A stretch of 64,000 bases of DNA from the NCBI GenBank assembly GCA_963786675.1, contig CAWAZY010000003.1, positions 744,001 through 808,000 on the forward strand, in the 5' to 3' direction. Source of the stretch: JAGVSR01 sp963786675. GTDB taxonomy: Bacteria > Pseudomonadota > Alphaproteobacteria > Rhizobiales > Hyphomicrobiaceae. Position numbers and translations under genes: made by a program. A model generated the notes under the pieces. That model had not been told where the DNA came from, searched no databases, and saw only the letters and a program-made list of their open reading frames with translations. Shown here in pieces: positions 55,090-63,705 of the stretch. Position 1 is the first letter of the stretch; each line of letters begins with the position of its first letter.

Positions 55090-55413
55090 ATGACCGCCAA
55101 GACCCGCATCAAGCTGCCCGAGGACGCCGCCGTCGGCGACGTCATCGAGGTGCGCGCGCTCATCAATCATGTCATGGAAACAGGCAACCGCAAGGATGCC
55201 AACGGCCAGACTGTGCCCCGCAACATCATCAAATCTCTGCGGGTGACATTTGCCGGGGTTCCCGTGTTCACGGCGGAATTCGGCCCGGGCATCTCGTCCA
55301 ATCCCTTCGTGGCCTTCCACATGCGGGTTCCAGGCCCGGGCGAATTTATCTTCACCTGGACCGAAGACACAGGCGCCACGTATATCGAGCGCACCCCTCT
55401 CCTCCTCAGCTAG
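55090..55413 (+). CDS. soxZ: SoxZ thiosulfate carrier subunit
   Basis: The protein is 107 aa with GGAG upstream. The single Ig-like domain shows IKLPEDAAVGDVIEVRALINH and FIFTWTEDTGATYIE, as in SoxZ. It has no signal peptide and is exported bound to SoxY. soxA, soxX, soxB and soxC/D are not next to it. Confidence 0.93.
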   Translation: MTAKTRIKLPEDAAVGDVIEVRALINHVMETGNRKDANGQTVPRNIIKSLRVTFAGVPVFTAEFGPGISSNPFVAFHMRVPGPGEFIFTWTEDTGATYIERTPLLLS

Positions 55414-55428
55414 GCATTCCGTCCGCGG

Positions 55429-55466
55429 CGGCAGGCCGGTCTGGTTGCGCCGGCAGGCCGGTCTGG
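55429..55466. repeat. 16-bp direct repeat after soxZ
   Basis: CGGCAGGCCGGTCTGG occurs at 55429-55444 and 55451-55466, six bases apart. Each copy contains a short palindromic core. It lies just after the soxZ stop and may be a remnant of a repeat or part of a weak 3'-end structure. Confidence 0.75.
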
Positions 55467-55583
55467 CCTGGATCAGTTCTTGCGCATCGGCTTGTCGCGG
55501 CGACTTGAAGCGGTTAGGCCTCCTATCATAATGCATCCATCCACACCGGGTCCCGGGACGGGACCGCCTGAACGAGGAATGAC

Positions 55584-55826
55584 ATGGCAGAAGATCCCAT
55601 CGTTGCCCAGAAGGGCCCCTATCAGGTCGAACTCGTGGAAGGGAAATCGTATTTCTATTGCCGCTGCGGGCGCTCCCAGCGCCAGCCGTTCTGCGATGGC
55701 GCCCACAAGGACACCGGCATCGAGCCACTGAAGTTCGAGGCACCGGCGACCGGCACGTTTAACATCTGCGGCTGCAAGTCGACCGACGACGAGCCCTTCT
55801 GCGACGGCTCGCATAACGTCATCTGA
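55584..55826 (+). CDS. Double CDGSH iron-sulfur protein
   Basis: The protein is 80 aa with two [2Fe-2S] CDGSH motifs: CRCGRSQRQPFCDGAH and CGCKSTDDEPFCDGSH. Each cluster has three cysteine ligands and one histidine. Such tandem bacterial CDGSH proteins are redox or cluster-transfer proteins with no agreed partner. A GAGGAA leader supports the start. It stands alone. Confidence 0.92.
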   Translation: MAEDPIVAQKGPYQVELVEGKSYFYCRCGRSQRQPFCDGAHKDTGIEPLKFEAPATGTFNICGCKSTDDEPFCDGSHNVI

Positions 55827-55919
55827 ACCAATATCGGCGGTCCCGGCAGGCGCATCGGCAGCGCCTCAGCCGGGACGCGCCGCAGCCTGCCCGGTCTTGG
55901 CCTTTCCGGGCATCGCGCG

Positions 55920-57578
55920 CTATTCGCCGGCGGACCGGGACGCGGCGAGTTCGGCTTGGCTGGTGGGCTGGATCTCGCCGCTGCGCAGCCGCTCCAGGTA
56001 CGACGCCAGATCCCGCTTTACTTCCGGCATCAGGATGTAGAGCCCCGCAATATTGATCAGCGCCATGGAGAAGATGGCCGCGTCGGCGAAGTCGATCACC
56101 GAGCCGAGGTTCATCGAAGCGCCGACGATGACCACGAGGCAGTAGAGGACGTTGAATGCGACCTCGCGCGTGTGTCCCTCGCCGAACAGATAGGTCCAGG
56201 CCTTCAGTCCGTAATAGGACCAGGATATGAGCGTCGAGAACGCGAACAGCACGACAGCCACCGCCAGGACATAGGGGAACCAACTGATCGACGAGGCGAA
56301 GGCGGCCGACGTCAGGGCGACACCCGTCAAATTGCCTTCGGTTGCGATGCGTCCAGCTTCGGCGTTCCAGATGTACAGTCCCGTTGCCGGATCGACTTGC
56401 AGGACGCCGGTCATGACGATGACCAGTGCCGTGATGGTACAAATGACGACGGTGTCGATGAATGGTTCGAGAAGCGCCACAAGGCCTTCGGTAATGGGTT
56501 CTTTGGTGCGCACGGCGGAGTGGGCGATGGATGCCGATCCGAGGCCAGCCTCATTGGAAAATGCCGCGCGGCGGAAGCCTTGAATGATGGCGCCCAGCAT
56601 ACCGCCGGCGATGCCCGCCCCGGTGAACGCGCCGGTGACGATCTGGCCAACGGCCCATGGCAGCTTGTCGGCGTTCATGGCGATGATGATGAGCGCCGCG
56701 CCGCAGTAGATCAGAGCCATCAGGGGCACGATCCGCTCGGCGAAACGTGCGATGGAGCGAATGCCCCCGACAATCACGCTGAAAACGAGGGCGGCGAGTA
56801 TCATTCCGGTCAGCCAGCCAAGGCCCGCCAGTGCGCTCTCGGCACCACCGGTGACGTTGACGAGTTGGGCGTGTACCTGATTGGCCTGGAACATGTTGCC
56901 CGCGCCGAACGAGCCCAGCACGCAGAACACCGCGAAGATGGCGGCCATGATGCGCCCTTGCGTGGCCATGCCTCGTGCCGCTAGTCCCTTCGACAAGTAG
57001 TACATGGGGCCGCCCGAAACGTGTCCGTCGGGGTACTCGTTGCGGTACTTCACGCCCAATGTGCACTCGACGAACTTGGTGGCCATTCCCAGAAGGCCGG
57101 CCAGGATCATCCAGAACGTGGCGCCTGGACCCCCGATCGAAATGGCAACGGCGACGCCAGCAATGTTGCCGAGTCCAACGGTGCCAGACAGCGCGGTCGA
57201 CAGGGCCTGGAAGTGCGTGACTTCGCCGGGATCGCGGGCGTGGTCGTATTTGCCGCGGACGAGTTCGATCGCGTGGGTGAACCCGCGCAACTGGATGAGA
57301 CCGAAGTAGCTCGTGAACGTGACGGCCGCCGCCATCAGCCACAACACGATCCAGGGAAACTCGGTGCCCGGCAACGGCGCGAAGATCAAACCGACCAGGG
57401 GTGCCGTAGCCGCGCCGACCGTCTGGTTGATGGAATGGTCGATCACGTCAATGGAAATGCCCAGTCCCGCAAACAGGGCTGCAATGGCCGCGAAAGCCGC
57501 GATAAGGCCGATGACGACTGGTTTCGTGCTGCGCGCGGACCCGGCGCCGCCGGGTGAGCGGTTATCGTTTTTGGCCAT
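55920..57578 (-). CDS. Sodium:alanine symporter (AGCS family)
   Basis: A 552-aa inner-membrane protein with about 11 helices. The family signature is seen in GTVGLGNIAGVAVAISIGGPGA and PMYYLSKG; conserved EAGLGSASIAHSAVRT follows. It imports alanine or glycine with Na+. The start at 57578 (MAKNDNRSPGG) gives the usual length. Its 5' region faces the divergent ABC substrate-binding gene. Confidence 0.92.
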   Translation of the reverse strand: MAKNDNRSPGGAGSARSTKPVVIGLIAAFAAIAALFAGLGISIDVIDHSINQTVGAATAPLVGLIFAPLPGTEFPWIVLWLMAAAVTFTSYFGLIQLRGFTHAIELVRGKYDHARDPGEVTHFQALSTALSGTVGLGNIAGVAVAISIGGPGATFWMILAGLLGMATKFVECTLGVKYRNEYPDGHVSGGPMYYLSKGLAARGMATQGRIMAAIFAVFCVLGSFGAGNMFQANQVHAQLVNVTGGAESALAGLGWLTGMILAALVFSVIVGGIRSIARFAERIVPLMALIYCGAALIIIAMNADKLPWAVGQIVTGAFTGAGIAGGMLGAIIQGFRRAAFSNEAGLGSASIAHSAVRTKEPITEGLVALLEPFIDTVVICTITALVIVMTGVLQVDPATGLYIWNAEAGRIATEGNLTGVALTSAAFASSISWFPYVLAVAVVLFAFSTLISWSYYGLKAWTYLFGEGHTREVAFNVLYCLVVIVGASMNLGSVIDFADAAIFSMALINIAGLYILMPEVKRDLASYLERLRSGEIQPTSQAELAASRSAGE

Positions 57579-57756
57579 TGATCTTCTTCCCCGCCGCGCG
57601 GCTTGGTCCCAATTGGTGCCGCATCCTCGACCCAAGTTACGCTGTTTGCACCGCACACTAGCCTAAAGCAGGCCCGCCGTGCGAGGCAAGGACATGGCCA
57701 ACGGACCAGAATTAAGTCGTCCGTCGCGGGCGGCGAGAGAGAAAACGGCGATCTGC

Positions 57757-58929
57757 ATGCGTTTCAAGGACGTCGTCACATGTCTGCACCGCTTGGGCGC
57801 TCGGGTGCTGGCTTTGTCGCTGTGCGTGGGGACTGGCGCCGGTCTGGCCGCCTCCGGTGCCCATGCCGACACGCTTGTCGTCATCGCAGGTCCGGCAACG
57901 GGGCGTCATGCGCACTTGTTCAGTGCCATGCGAGCGGGCGCGCAGGACGCCGTGCGCGCTGGCGCGCCATTAGCCACCAAGGACATCACCGTCCAGGCGG
58001 GTGATGCACCGCCGGCTGCTCTGGCAGGGGCTGGGCTGGTGTTCCGCGATGCCGACGACGGCTGCGACGCTGTCCGTGCCCGTGGCGCCGCCACGGAAAT
58101 CATATCTCAGTCTCCCGCGCTGGTCATTGGGCATCCCTGCCCGGCGGCTGCCATCGCGGCGGCTCCGGTGTACGCGGCGGCCGGTATCCCGTTCATCGCC
58201 TTGGGCGTGCGCCACCCGGCCCTTACGGACCAGCGCGCAGGCAACATGATTTTCCGCCTTTCAGGCCGCGATGACCGTCAGGGCGAAGCGGCGGCGGCGG
58301 CGTTGAAGGACGCAGCCCCCGAGGGCCGCATCGCCATTGTGCAGGACCGCACCGCCTATGCGCGCTCGGTCCTCGCCGAGACGACGGCGGCGCTCGAGGC
58401 GCGGGGACTAAAGGCCGATCCCATCCTGCCCATCGTCGCGGGACGGCGCGATTATGCTGCGGTGATCGACCAGATCGCGGCCGCGCGCAGCGAAGCAGTC
58501 TTGTTTGCCGGCTATCCTTCGGAAGCGGTGGTTCTCTTGCGGGGACTGCGGACTGCTGGGATCTCGGTTCGGCTGATCGGGTCGGATGCGACGGCGACGC
58601 CGGACTTTGCCGAGGCTGTCATCGCCTCGGGCAGTGGGCCGCGCAATGTGATGGTTCTCGCGCGAGCGCCCCTGCAAGGCGCCGCTGCTGGCATCGGCAA
58701 AGAGGATGAACTGAGCGTACTCGCCGCCGCCGCCATTGAGGCTTGGTGGGCGGCCGTATTGCAGGCCGGATCGCCAGAGCCGGCCCGCGTTATATCTGTG
58801 CTCGGGACTGAGGAGTTGCCGACGCGCGCGCTGGGTCCGATATCTTTCGACGCCCAAGGCGATGCGCGTTTGCCGTCGTTCCGGGCCGCACCGCTTATGG
58901 CTGGTCGATGGAATCCTGGTACACCGTGA
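57757..58929 (+). CDS. ABC transporter substrate-binding protein, branched-chain amino acid type
   Basis: About 390 aa. From the chosen start (MRFKDVVTCLHRLG) a signal peptide ends at GAHA before DTLVVIAGPATGRH; ATG 57694 with AAGGAC would add 21 residues. The two-lobed periplasmic fold is seen in CPAAAIAAAPVYAAAGIPFIA and EAVLFAGYPSEAVVLLRGLR. No permease or ATPase gene is adjacent, so it may be an orphan receptor. Ligand unknown. Confidence 0.82.
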   Translation: MRFKDVVTCLHRLGARVLALSLCVGTGAGLAASGAHADTLVVIAGPATGRHAHLFSAMRAGAQDAVRAGAPLATKDITVQAGDAPPAALAGAGLVFRDADDGCDAVRARGAATEIISQSPALVIGHPCPAAAIAAAPVYAAAGIPFIALGVRHPALTDQRAGNMIFRLSGRDDRQGEAAAAALKDAAPEGRIAIVQDRTAYARSVLAETTAALEARGLKADPILPIVAGRRDYAAVIDQIAAARSEAVLFAGYPSEAVVLLRGLRTAGISVRLIGSDATATPDFAEAVIASGSGPRNVMVLARAPLQGAAAGIGKEDELSVLAAAAIEAWWAAVLQAGSPEPARVISVLGTEELPTRALGPISFDAQGDARLPSFRAAPLMAGRWNPGTP

Positions 58930-58980
58930 CGAACCTCGTCACAGGCTGAGAAAACCCCATCGCCGCGACCGTAACCAGGG

Positions 58981-59178
58981 TCAGCGACCTTGCAATTCCT
59001 CGAGGCATTCCTGCATCAGGCACCGCTCCATGCGCTGCAATGCATCCGGAATGGCGCTGCCGCGCGACCGGTAGGCGTTCATACGCTCCTTGAGGAGCGC
59101 GTAGCGTGCGCGCGGATCGTCCAGCTCGTCGAAACGGTTGTTGAGCTCGGCGATTTCGCTCTGCATCTGTTCAGCCAT
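58981..59178 (-). CDS. Small coiled-coil protein
   Basis: The product is 65 aa from MAEQMQSEIAELNNRFDEL. It is highly charged and helical throughout (DPRARYALLKERMNAYRSRG), with two cysteines in RCLMQECLEEL near the end. The longer frame to 59319 has no family character. It looks like a cytoplasmic coiled coil of unknown role, convergent with the substrate-binding gene. Confidence 0.6.
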   Translation of the reverse strand: MAEQMQSEIAELNNRFDELDDPRARYALLKERMNAYRSRGSAIPDALQRMERCLMQECLEELQGR

Positions 59179-59847
59179 TGTCGTCCACTCGTTTGTTTCC
59201 TCGGCCCACCCACTGGCGGATCTGGTACCAGCTGTGCCGGACGAACCGGCGAGACTGAGCCTGAAAGCTGGGATTTTCCCCTGCCTTCCTTTCAGAAGAG
59301 TTGCGTCTGCTTGTTGCAAGGCGCAAGCCCTCTCGGCCCGGTCGGTTTACATACGTGACCCGATTTCAACAGTTGCCCCGGTGCGAGCCCGCAGCTGCGC
59401 CCCCGATCCGGCGTTCCACAAGCCGCCGAAATATGGCTCGAACTGGGCATGGCGGGCTGCAATTTCCGCTGCGTTGCAAAAGTGAAACGTGTTGCGTTTT
59501 TTGACAGCATTTGAGGCCGTCTGCGAAGTGCGACAGCGGCCCCCCGGCGCGGAAAGCCCAACGATGTTTTGCGCTGCATCAATTAGGGTTTGGCCGCACG
59601 CCTTCACGCGGTCCCGCCCCGTGCGTGGGCGGGGTCTGCGGCGTAAATTTCTTTCCCATGACACGTTGCCGCGCCCGGCCAAAAGGCGGGCGGCGCCTCC
59701 ATCTCGCCGACCCTGCTCACCGGCGTGGGGCGAATCGGGCCATCTCACCCCGCGCCGCATTGCTGGCACGGCCCCCAAGTGTTAGGCGTCGCGGCAGCCG
59801 GCGCTCCGCGTCCGTTCCCACCCCGCGCACCCGACGAGGCATTCGCT
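59179..59847. other. Gene-free stretch upstream of purB
   Basis: About 670 bases with no supported gene. Open frames on both strands are Arg/Pro-rich and overlap each other. A 7-bp hairpin CCCGCCC/GGGCGGG lies at 59613-59633, and a TTGACA at 59501-59506 lacks a matching -10. No RNA family was recognised. Confidence 0.55.
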
Positions 59848-61155
59848 ATGATCCCGCGCTATTCCCGCCCCGAGATGACCCGCATCTGGGATCCTGAAAC
59901 GCGCTACCGGATCTGGTTCGAGATCGAGAGCCATGCCGCGACCGCCATGGCCAACCTGGGCTACATCCCCAAGGAGGCAGCCGACGTCATTTGGAAGAAG
60001 GGCTCGCAGGCCCGCTTCGAGGTGGCCCGGATCGATGCCATCGAGCAGGTGACCAAGCACGATGTGATCGCATTCCTCACGCACTTGGCCGAGATCGTGG
60101 GACCCGAGGCGCGCTTCGTCCACCAGGGGATGACCTCTTCCGACGTGCTGGACACCACGTTGAATGTTCAGCTCGTTCGCGCTGCCGACATCTTGATCGA
60201 GGACGTGGACCGGCTGCTGGAAGCTTTGAAGCTCAGAGCCTTCGAACATCGCCTGACGCCGACCATCGGGCGCAGCCATGGCATCCACGCCGAGCCGACG
60301 ACGTTCGGTCTCAAGCTCGCCTGTGCCTATGCCGAATTCGAGCGGGCCCGTGAGCGTCTGGTCGCGGCACGCGAGGAAGTGCGCACCTGCGCCATCTCGG
60401 GCGCCGTGGGCACCTTCGCCAATATCGATCCGCGCGTCGAAGACTTTGTCGCCGAGCGCATGGGCCTGAAACCCGAGCCGGTGTCGACCCAGGTGGTGCC
60501 GCGTGACCGGCATGCCATGTATTTCGCGATATTGGCCGTGGTCGCGTCCAGCGTCGAACGCCTGGCGACGGAAATCCGTCACCTCCAGCGCACCGAGGTT
60601 CTGGAAGCGGAGGAGTATTTCGCTCCGGGCCAGAAGGGCTCCTCGGCCATGCCCCACAAGCGCAATCCCGTCCTGGCCGAAAATCTCACCGGCTTGGCCC
60701 GCGTGGTACGCGGTTACGCCGTGCCCGCCATGGAGAACGTGGCGCTCTGGCACGAACGCGACATTTCGCACTCGTCCGTGGAACGCATGATCGGCCCTGA
60801 CGCGACCGTCACGCTCGACTTCGCCCTCAATCGCCTGGCTGGGGTCATCGAGAAGCTCGTCATCTACCCCGACAACATGAAGAAGAATTTGGACCGTCTG
60901 GGCGGGCTGCACAATTCGCAGCGCGTCCTGCTGGCTCTGACGCAGGCTGGCGTCAGCCGCGAGGACGCCTACGCGATGGTCCAGCGCAACGCCATGAAGA
61001 CGTGGGAGGAAGGCAAGGACTTCCTGACGGAATTGAAAAACGACGCGGAAGTGACGGCGAAAGTGCCCGCTAAGGACTTGGAGGCCATGTTCGACCTCGG
61101 TTACCACTTCAAGCATGTCGACACGATCTTCGACCGGGTCTTCGGCAAGGGGTGA
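59848..61155 (+). CDS. purB: Adenylosuccinate lyase
   Basis: 435 aa from MIPRYSRPEMTRIWD. The fumarase-superfamily signature is GSSAMPHKRNPVLAEN, and conserved HQGMTSSDVLDTTLN and GRSHGIHAEPTTFG contain active-site residues. It acts twice in purine synthesis (SAICAR to AICAR, adenylosuccinate to AMP). The start follows GAGGCATTCGCT. purC lies about 2.5 kb downstream on the same strand. Confidence 0.95.
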   Translation: MIPRYSRPEMTRIWDPETRYRIWFEIESHAATAMANLGYIPKEAADVIWKKGSQARFEVARIDAIEQVTKHDVIAFLTHLAEIVGPEARFVHQGMTSSDVLDTTLNVQLVRAADILIEDVDRLLEALKLRAFEHRLTPTIGRSHGIHAEPTTFGLKLACAYAEFERARERLVAAREEVRTCAISGAVGTFANIDPRVEDFVAERMGLKPEPVSTQVVPRDRHAMYFAILAVVASSVERLATEIRHLQRTEVLEAEEYFAPGQKGSSAMPHKRNPVLAENLTGLARVVRGYAVPAMENVALWHERDISHSSVERMIGPDATVTLDFALNRLAGVIEKLVIYPDNMKKNLDRLGGLHNSQRVLLALTQAGVSREDAYAMVQRNAMKTWEEGKDFLTELKNDAEVTAKVPAKDLEAMFDLGYHFKHVDTIFDRVFGKG

Positions 61156-61269
61156 GCCGCCCGACGGCGCCAGCGGGCGGCACCAGGGACCAGGCTTGCC
61201 TCGCGGCGCAATCCGCCTGATGCTCCCTCAGGAGCAGATCATCCGTACCGTTGGAAAAGTGCCGTTGCG

Positions 61270-62352
61270 ATGGAACAGCCTGCCGCCGCGCACCGCCTGA
61301 ACCGCCCGGATCTGTGGCGCCGCGTTGCCGTCACCGCCGGCGCGCTGGCCGTCTATCGCCTGGGCTGTCACATCCCCATTCCAGGCATCCGGCCTGAGGT
61401 TGTTGAACAGTTGGCCGGGCTCTCGGGCGGTGGAGGCGGCCGGGAACGGATTTCCATCCTCGCCCTCGGCGTTATGCCTTGGTTCAACGCGCTCATCATC
61501 GGCCAGCTCGGCGTTCTCATGCTGCCGGCGGTTCGGCGCTGGCGCGACGCGGGTGGCGCGGCGCTTTTGTCCTTCAATGGCGCGGTCGTGCTTCTCGCCC
61601 TGGCATTTGCCTGCATTCAGGCAGCCGGGATCGCCGCCGCGCTGCAACAGGTCCCTGGGCTGGTCAGGGACCCCCACGCCGGCTTCACGCTGACTGCGGC
61701 GCTGTCACTCATCGGGGGATCGGCCGCCGCCATGTGGCTGGCCACACTCGTGACACGGGCCGGGATCGGTAGCGGGTTTTGGGTGATATTTGCAGCACCC
61801 ATGCTTCTCGGTCTGCCACAGCATATCGCCGGGTTTTCCGTCCTTGTTGAACGCGGCGCCATCGCGGGGCCGTCGGCGCTACTTGCGGTTGGCCTGACTC
61901 TGGCGGGAAGCGCGCTGATGATCGCCCTACTCATGTTCCGGCATCGAAGCGGCGCCCAGAACGATGCCGACGTGGTCTGGCCTCCGTTTCTCGCCGGTGT
62001 ACTTCTGGGCTACGTCCTCCTCTTGCCCCGCCTGTTTCTGGACGCGGACGCCCAGCACACGGCCGCGTTCGGGTTTGCGACGGGCAGCCCCGTCTGGTTT
62101 CTCGTTTACGCCCTGCTCATCATGGGGTTCACGGCGCTGTGCGCCCGGATCGCCGATGTCCCTGGTCCGGTCCTGATCACGGCGCTTGGACTGACAGCCG
62201 TGGTCCTGCTGCCAGAGTTGGCATCGCGGATCGCCGACGCGCCGGTACTGATCGATGGCCGCTGGCTGGTTGTCCTAGTGGCGGTTCTGTTCAGCTTCCT
62301 GCGATTGTGGCAGACAGCACCGCAGAAACGTCCGGGCACCGTGCCTGCTTGA
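61270..62352 (+). CDS. Shortened SecY-like paralog
   Basis: A 360-aa membrane protein whose segments line up in order with SecY: VAVTAGALAVYRLGCHIPIPGI (helix 1), ISILALGVMPWFNALIIGQL (helix 2b), GIGSGFWVIFAAPMLLGLP (helix 5), WPPFLAGVLLGYVLLLP (helix 7) and WFLVYALLIMGFTAL (helix 8). SecY is normally about 440 aa. Here the cytoplasmic loop 6/7 shrinks to RHRSGAQND and the loop 8/9 with the PGIRPG motif is missing. Those loops contact ribosomes and SecA. It is not in a ribosomal operon and has no secE nearby. It could be a decayed copy or a SecY-derived protein with another job. Frame intact. Confidence 0.72.
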   Translation: MEQPAAAHRLNRPDLWRRVAVTAGALAVYRLGCHIPIPGIRPEVVEQLAGLSGGGGGRERISILALGVMPWFNALIIGQLGVLMLPAVRRWRDAGGAALLSFNGAVVLLALAFACIQAAGIAAALQQVPGLVRDPHAGFTLTAALSLIGGSAAAMWLATLVTRAGIGSGFWVIFAAPMLLGLPQHIAGFSVLVERGAIAGPSALLAVGLTLAGSALMIALLMFRHRSGAQNDADVVWPPFLAGVLLGYVLLLPRLFLDADAQHTAAFGFATGSPVWFLVYALLIMGFTALCARIADVPGPVLITALGLTAVVLLPELASRIADAPVLIDGRWLVVLVAVLFSFLRLWQTAPQKRPGTVPA

Positions 62353-62374
62353 ACCGGGATCGTATGCCGCCACC

Positions 62375-62963
62375 ATGAAAACGTCTGAAGCCGATATCCT
62401 GATCGTCCCGGGCTGGTCGAGTTCGGGCCCCGACCATTGGCAGAGCCGCTGGGAAAAGAACCTCAAGACCGCGCGGCGCGTCGAGCAGGCGGACTGGTTC
62501 CGGCCAGATCGCGATCAATGGGTGGCGCGCATCGTCGAAGCCGCTGCTGAATCGGTGCGCCCGGTGGTTCTTGTCGGGCATAGCCTCGGCGCCATGGCCA
62601 TCGCGCATGCCGGTCCGCGTCTTGCAAAATTGCCCGCGCCGCCGTTGGGCGCTTTCCTCGTCGCGCCCGCCGACGTCGACAACGCCGGCGGCTGGCCCAT
62701 CACTCAGGGTGAAACGTTCGCCGCCGGCCCCGAGACAGGTTTCGCGCCCGCGCCTTCGACGCGGCTGCCCTTCCCGTCGTTGATGGTGGCCTCGTCCAAT
62801 GATCCGTATTGCAGTCTAGCAGCGCGCCCGCGTGCTGGCAACTTCGTGGGGATCAGCACTGGTGGAAAGCGGAGACCTCGGCCACATCAACGTGGCGAGC
62901 GGTCATGGGCCGTGGCCCGATGGGCTAATGGCCTTTGGCATGTTCATGCAGCGGCTCGGTTAG
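62375..62963 (+). CDS. RBBP9/YdeN-type alpha/beta hydrolase (apparent frameshift)
   Basis: About 195 aa. The start ILIVPGWSSSGPDHWQ is typical of the family. The nucleophile elbow is GHSLG. The Asp region is ASSNDPYCS. After repair the His lies in GHINVASGHG and the end is FMQRLG. One extra base at about 62820-62823 breaks the frame between DPYCSLA and RARVLATSWG; the raw frame runs on falsely to 63052. It follows the SecY-like gene by 22 bases and may share its transcript. Substrate unknown. Confidence 0.82.
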
Positions 62964-63029
62964 GACCGCTGCGAACAAATGCGTTCCGGCGCCCGGTCAA
63001 GGACCGGGCACCGGAGAGACGCATGGAAT

Positions 63030-63350
63030 TTAATTGCCTTCGAGTTCGGTGACGGCCTTGGCGAGCGCCTCACTCATGACCTTGCGGATTTCCGCATCGT
63101 CGACACCGACGCCCTTTGCATCGAGATCGCCCTTCACCTTGCGGAACACATCGTCGTCGCCCTTCTCGGCGAGGTCCGCCTTGCGGACTTCCTTGATGTA
63201 ATCCTCAACGGCTGAGCCCGAGAGGCCCATCTTTGCGGCGGCCCATTCGGCAAGAGCCTTGTTGCGCCGCGACTCGGCTTTGAACTTCAGCTCCGAATCG
63301 TGCGCGAACTTCTTTTCATAGGCCTTCTCGCGGTCGTCGAACGTGGTCAT
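63030..63350 (-). CDS. ATPase inhibitor subunit zeta (DUF1476)
   Basis: The protein is 106 aa: MTTFDDREKAYEKKFAHD is the family N-terminus. The rest (ALAEWAAAKMGLSGSAVEDYI, VRKADLAEKGDDDVFRKV) is the four-helix bundle of the alphaproteobacterial zeta subunit, which blocks F1 rotation in the hydrolysis direction. Its N-terminal region inserts into F1. The gene next to purC is a conserved arrangement in this group. Confidence 0.93.
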   Translation of the reverse strand: MTTFDDREKAYEKKFAHDSELKFKAESRRNKALAEWAAAKMGLSGSAVEDYIKEVRKADLAEKGDDDVFRKVKGDLDAKGVGVDDAEIRKVMSEALAKAVTELEGN

Positions 63351-63705
63351 TCCCTGTCTCCAAGAACCCGTGTTCTATTTATGTTCCAGTCTGCCGGTTG
63401 GGTTGTATGACGGCCCGATCCGGTTTACCTGCCTGCTGCGTACCCGCTCCCATCTGACAAATCAACGGCTTGTGGACGGCGTGAACCAACACCATGTCTA
63501 GCCGGGCGGTGCGGCACCGTTAAGATTGTTTCTCACCCCCGGTTCGGCTAGGGTCCAACTCGTCGCGTGTGCGTGCCAGCCGCCCACCACTTCTTCCAAT
63601 CCTGACGCAGATTAAACCTGCAACATCAATGGGCAGCGGCCTCGCGGGCGTGTAGTGCCGACGTGTGGAAAGAGCATGAGCGTGATCGTCAAAGGACCAG
63701 GATCT
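63351..63705. other. Divergent intergenic region zeta subunit / purC
   Basis: About 350 bases with the promoters of both genes presumably inside. I see no RNA gene, repeat or recognised operator. The ribosome-binding site of purC (AAAGGACCAGGA) ends it. Confidence 0.55.

Noticed and set aside
59179..59847. Small genes or an RNA upstream of purB
   Set aside because: Open frames overlap on both strands, with Arg/Pro-rich composition, and no promoter-terminator pair or known RNA fold was found.
59782..61116. 444-codon open frame on - opposite purB
   Set aside because: Mirror frame of a universally conserved enzyme.
9934..62823. Programmed frameshifting or pseudogenes at the broken genes
   Set aside because: The breaks occur in unrelated families, lack slippery-site patterns, and include essential genes, so sequence error explains them better.
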